A DNA stretch of 5,234 nt from Chloroflexota bacterium (GTDB lineage: Bacteria > Chloroflexota > UBA6077): the NCBI GenBank assembly GCA_023380955.1, contig JAMCTB010000237.1:1-5234 (forward strand), given 5' to 3'. Below are positions 4,503 through 5,234 of the stretch, piece after piece; position 1 is the stretch's first letter; each line of letters opens with the position of its first letter. A program made the position numbers and the translations under genes. The notes under the pieces are model-generated. The model made no database searches, had not been told where the DNA came from, and saw only the letters and a program-made list of their open reading frames with translations.

Positions 4503-5234
4503 TCACGCCTGGGCAGCGGCCTTGGTAGCCTCGTCGATGCTCGGGAAGACGGAGATGCCGGCGGACCGGAGCATCTGCTCGCCCACCTCGGCTCTCGTAC
4601 CGTGGACCACGGCGAAGATCGGCACCCGCGGCTTTCTCTCAGCCAGGGCGTCCAGCACCCCTCCCGCCGCATCCTCCGGGAGCGATATGGAGAGGCTGAA
4701 GGCCAGCAGGATCGATTTCACCCTCGGGTCGGACTCCGCCTTCTTGATTACCAGCGAGAGGGCGTCTCGCGCCTTGGTCTTGCTGGCTCCTCCACCCGTG
4801 TCCAGGAAGTTGGCTGGGGTCGCGCCGTAGTGGCGCACCAGATCCAGCAGGCTCATCACCAGTCCCGCACCGTTGCCCATTATCGCCACGTCCCCATCCA
4901 GGTCGACGTAGCTGACCTTCTTCTCTCGTCCCTCTTTCTCCAAGGGGGCGAGGTTGGCTTCCTGGGGCCGGCTCTGGAGGAACGGCTGGCGGAAAGCCGC
5001 GTCGTCGTCCAGGACGACCTTGGCGTCCGCGGCGTAGAGCCGGCCGGCCGCGGTGACCACCAGGGGATTCACCTCCACGAGGTGGGCGTCCAGGTTGCGG
5101 AAGGCCGCGTACAGCCTGGAGAGGAAGCCGGCGAACGCGGTCGCATCGTCCCCTGTGAGCCCGGCCAGCTTGGCTATCTGAAGCGCCTCGTAGGCCCGCA
5201 GTCCCTTCAAGATGTCCACGCGGAAGCGCACCAC
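4503..5234 (-). CDS. sucC: Succinate-CoA ligase subunit beta (C-terminal part, 5' end outside window)
   Basis: The visible 243 residues correspond to roughly the last two thirds of a subunit of about 390. The frame is open at the right edge, and the GTG at 5232-5234 is internal, within the ATP-grasp domain. Fragment residues 54-72 hold EVNPLVVTAAGRLYAADAK. E54, N56 and D70 match the Glu197, Asn199 and Asp213 of E. coli SucC that serve the phosphohistidine and Mg-nucleotide site. Then come VSYVDLDGDVAIMGNGAGLVM and PANFLDTGGGAS, the CoA-ligase domain signatures. After these the protein departs from the family: the nearly invariant NIFGGI is replaced, without a length change, by AFSLSI (4686-4703), and the usual RLEGTN by VVHGTR. 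The reading frame is intact through this part, so a frameshift does not explain it. It precedes sucD on the minus strand, the usual sucCD order. It could be a divergent paralogue with a different acyl substrate; a plain SucC is still the simplest call. Confidence 0.87.
   Translation of the reverse strand: MVRFRVDILKGLRAYEALQIAKLAGLTGDDATAFAGFLSRLYAAFRNLDAHLVEVNPLVVTAAGRLYAADAKVVLDDDAAFRQPFLQSRPQEANLAPLEKEGREKKVSYVDLDGDVAIMGNGAGLVMSLLDLVRHYGATPANFLDTGGGASKTKARDALSLVIKKAESDPRVKSILLAFSLSISLPEDAAGGVLDALAERKPRVPIFAVVHGTRAEVGEQMLRSAGISVFPSIDEATKAAAQA

Noticed and set aside
4680..4710. Frameshift or sequencing error as the cause of the missing NIFGGI in SucC
   Set aside because: The frame is continuous with recognisable SucC sequence before and after, the replacement has the same length, and the segment read by hand gives no NIFGGI-like alternative.

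Overview
The window is about 60% GC by eye, densely coded bacterial DNA with strong AGGAGG-type ribosome binding sites and frequent GTG/TTG starts. It holds three complete genes, one nearly isolated regulator and two genes cut by the window edges. A NiaR-type niacin repressor points towards Firmicutes/Bacillota, Thermotogae or a similar lineage. The high GC and the rest of the content would also suit a deep-branching high-GC Firmicute, Chloroflexota or a related uncultured group. The sequence alone does not settle the taxon.

Plus strand, left to right. Positions 1-644 hold the C-terminal part of a DUF362-family protein ending in a two-cluster [4Fe-4S] ferredoxin domain. A 231-bp gap to the niaR start codon carries a probable promoter whose -35 box is embedded in an 11-bp direct repeat, a candidate NiaR operator. 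Then come niaR (876-1397), a helix-turn-helix plus 3H-domain repressor with all four expected metal ligands, and niaP (1471-2853), an MFS transporter closely resembling Bacillus NiaP. Together they look like an autoregulated vitamin B3 (niacin) uptake unit: NiaR senses nicotinate and shuts down its own operon and the importer.

Minus strand, right to left. sucC (C-terminal 243 residues, 4503 to the right edge), sucD (3440-4306) and a gamma-class carbonic anhydrase homologue (2792-3358) follow in that order. SucCD forms the two-subunit succinyl-CoA ligase, which couples succinyl-CoA cleavage to nucleotide triphosphate synthesis. The subunits are clearly family members, but the beta subunit lacks the usual NIFGGI motif and the alpha subunit has an altered segment just after the phosphohistidine loop. 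The carbonic anhydrase homologue ends 62 bp inside the convergent niaP gene.

The most unusual non-coding feature is a pair of inverted arrays of a 7-bp unit (G[A/G]GTTCT and its complement). One fills the sucD-carbonic anhydrase gap and the other lies in the sucC-sucD gap. Each begins at or within about 10 bp of the stop codon of the upstream minus-strand gene and can fold into a long hairpin. They look like copies of a dispersed intergenic repeat family that could process, stabilise or terminate the transcript.
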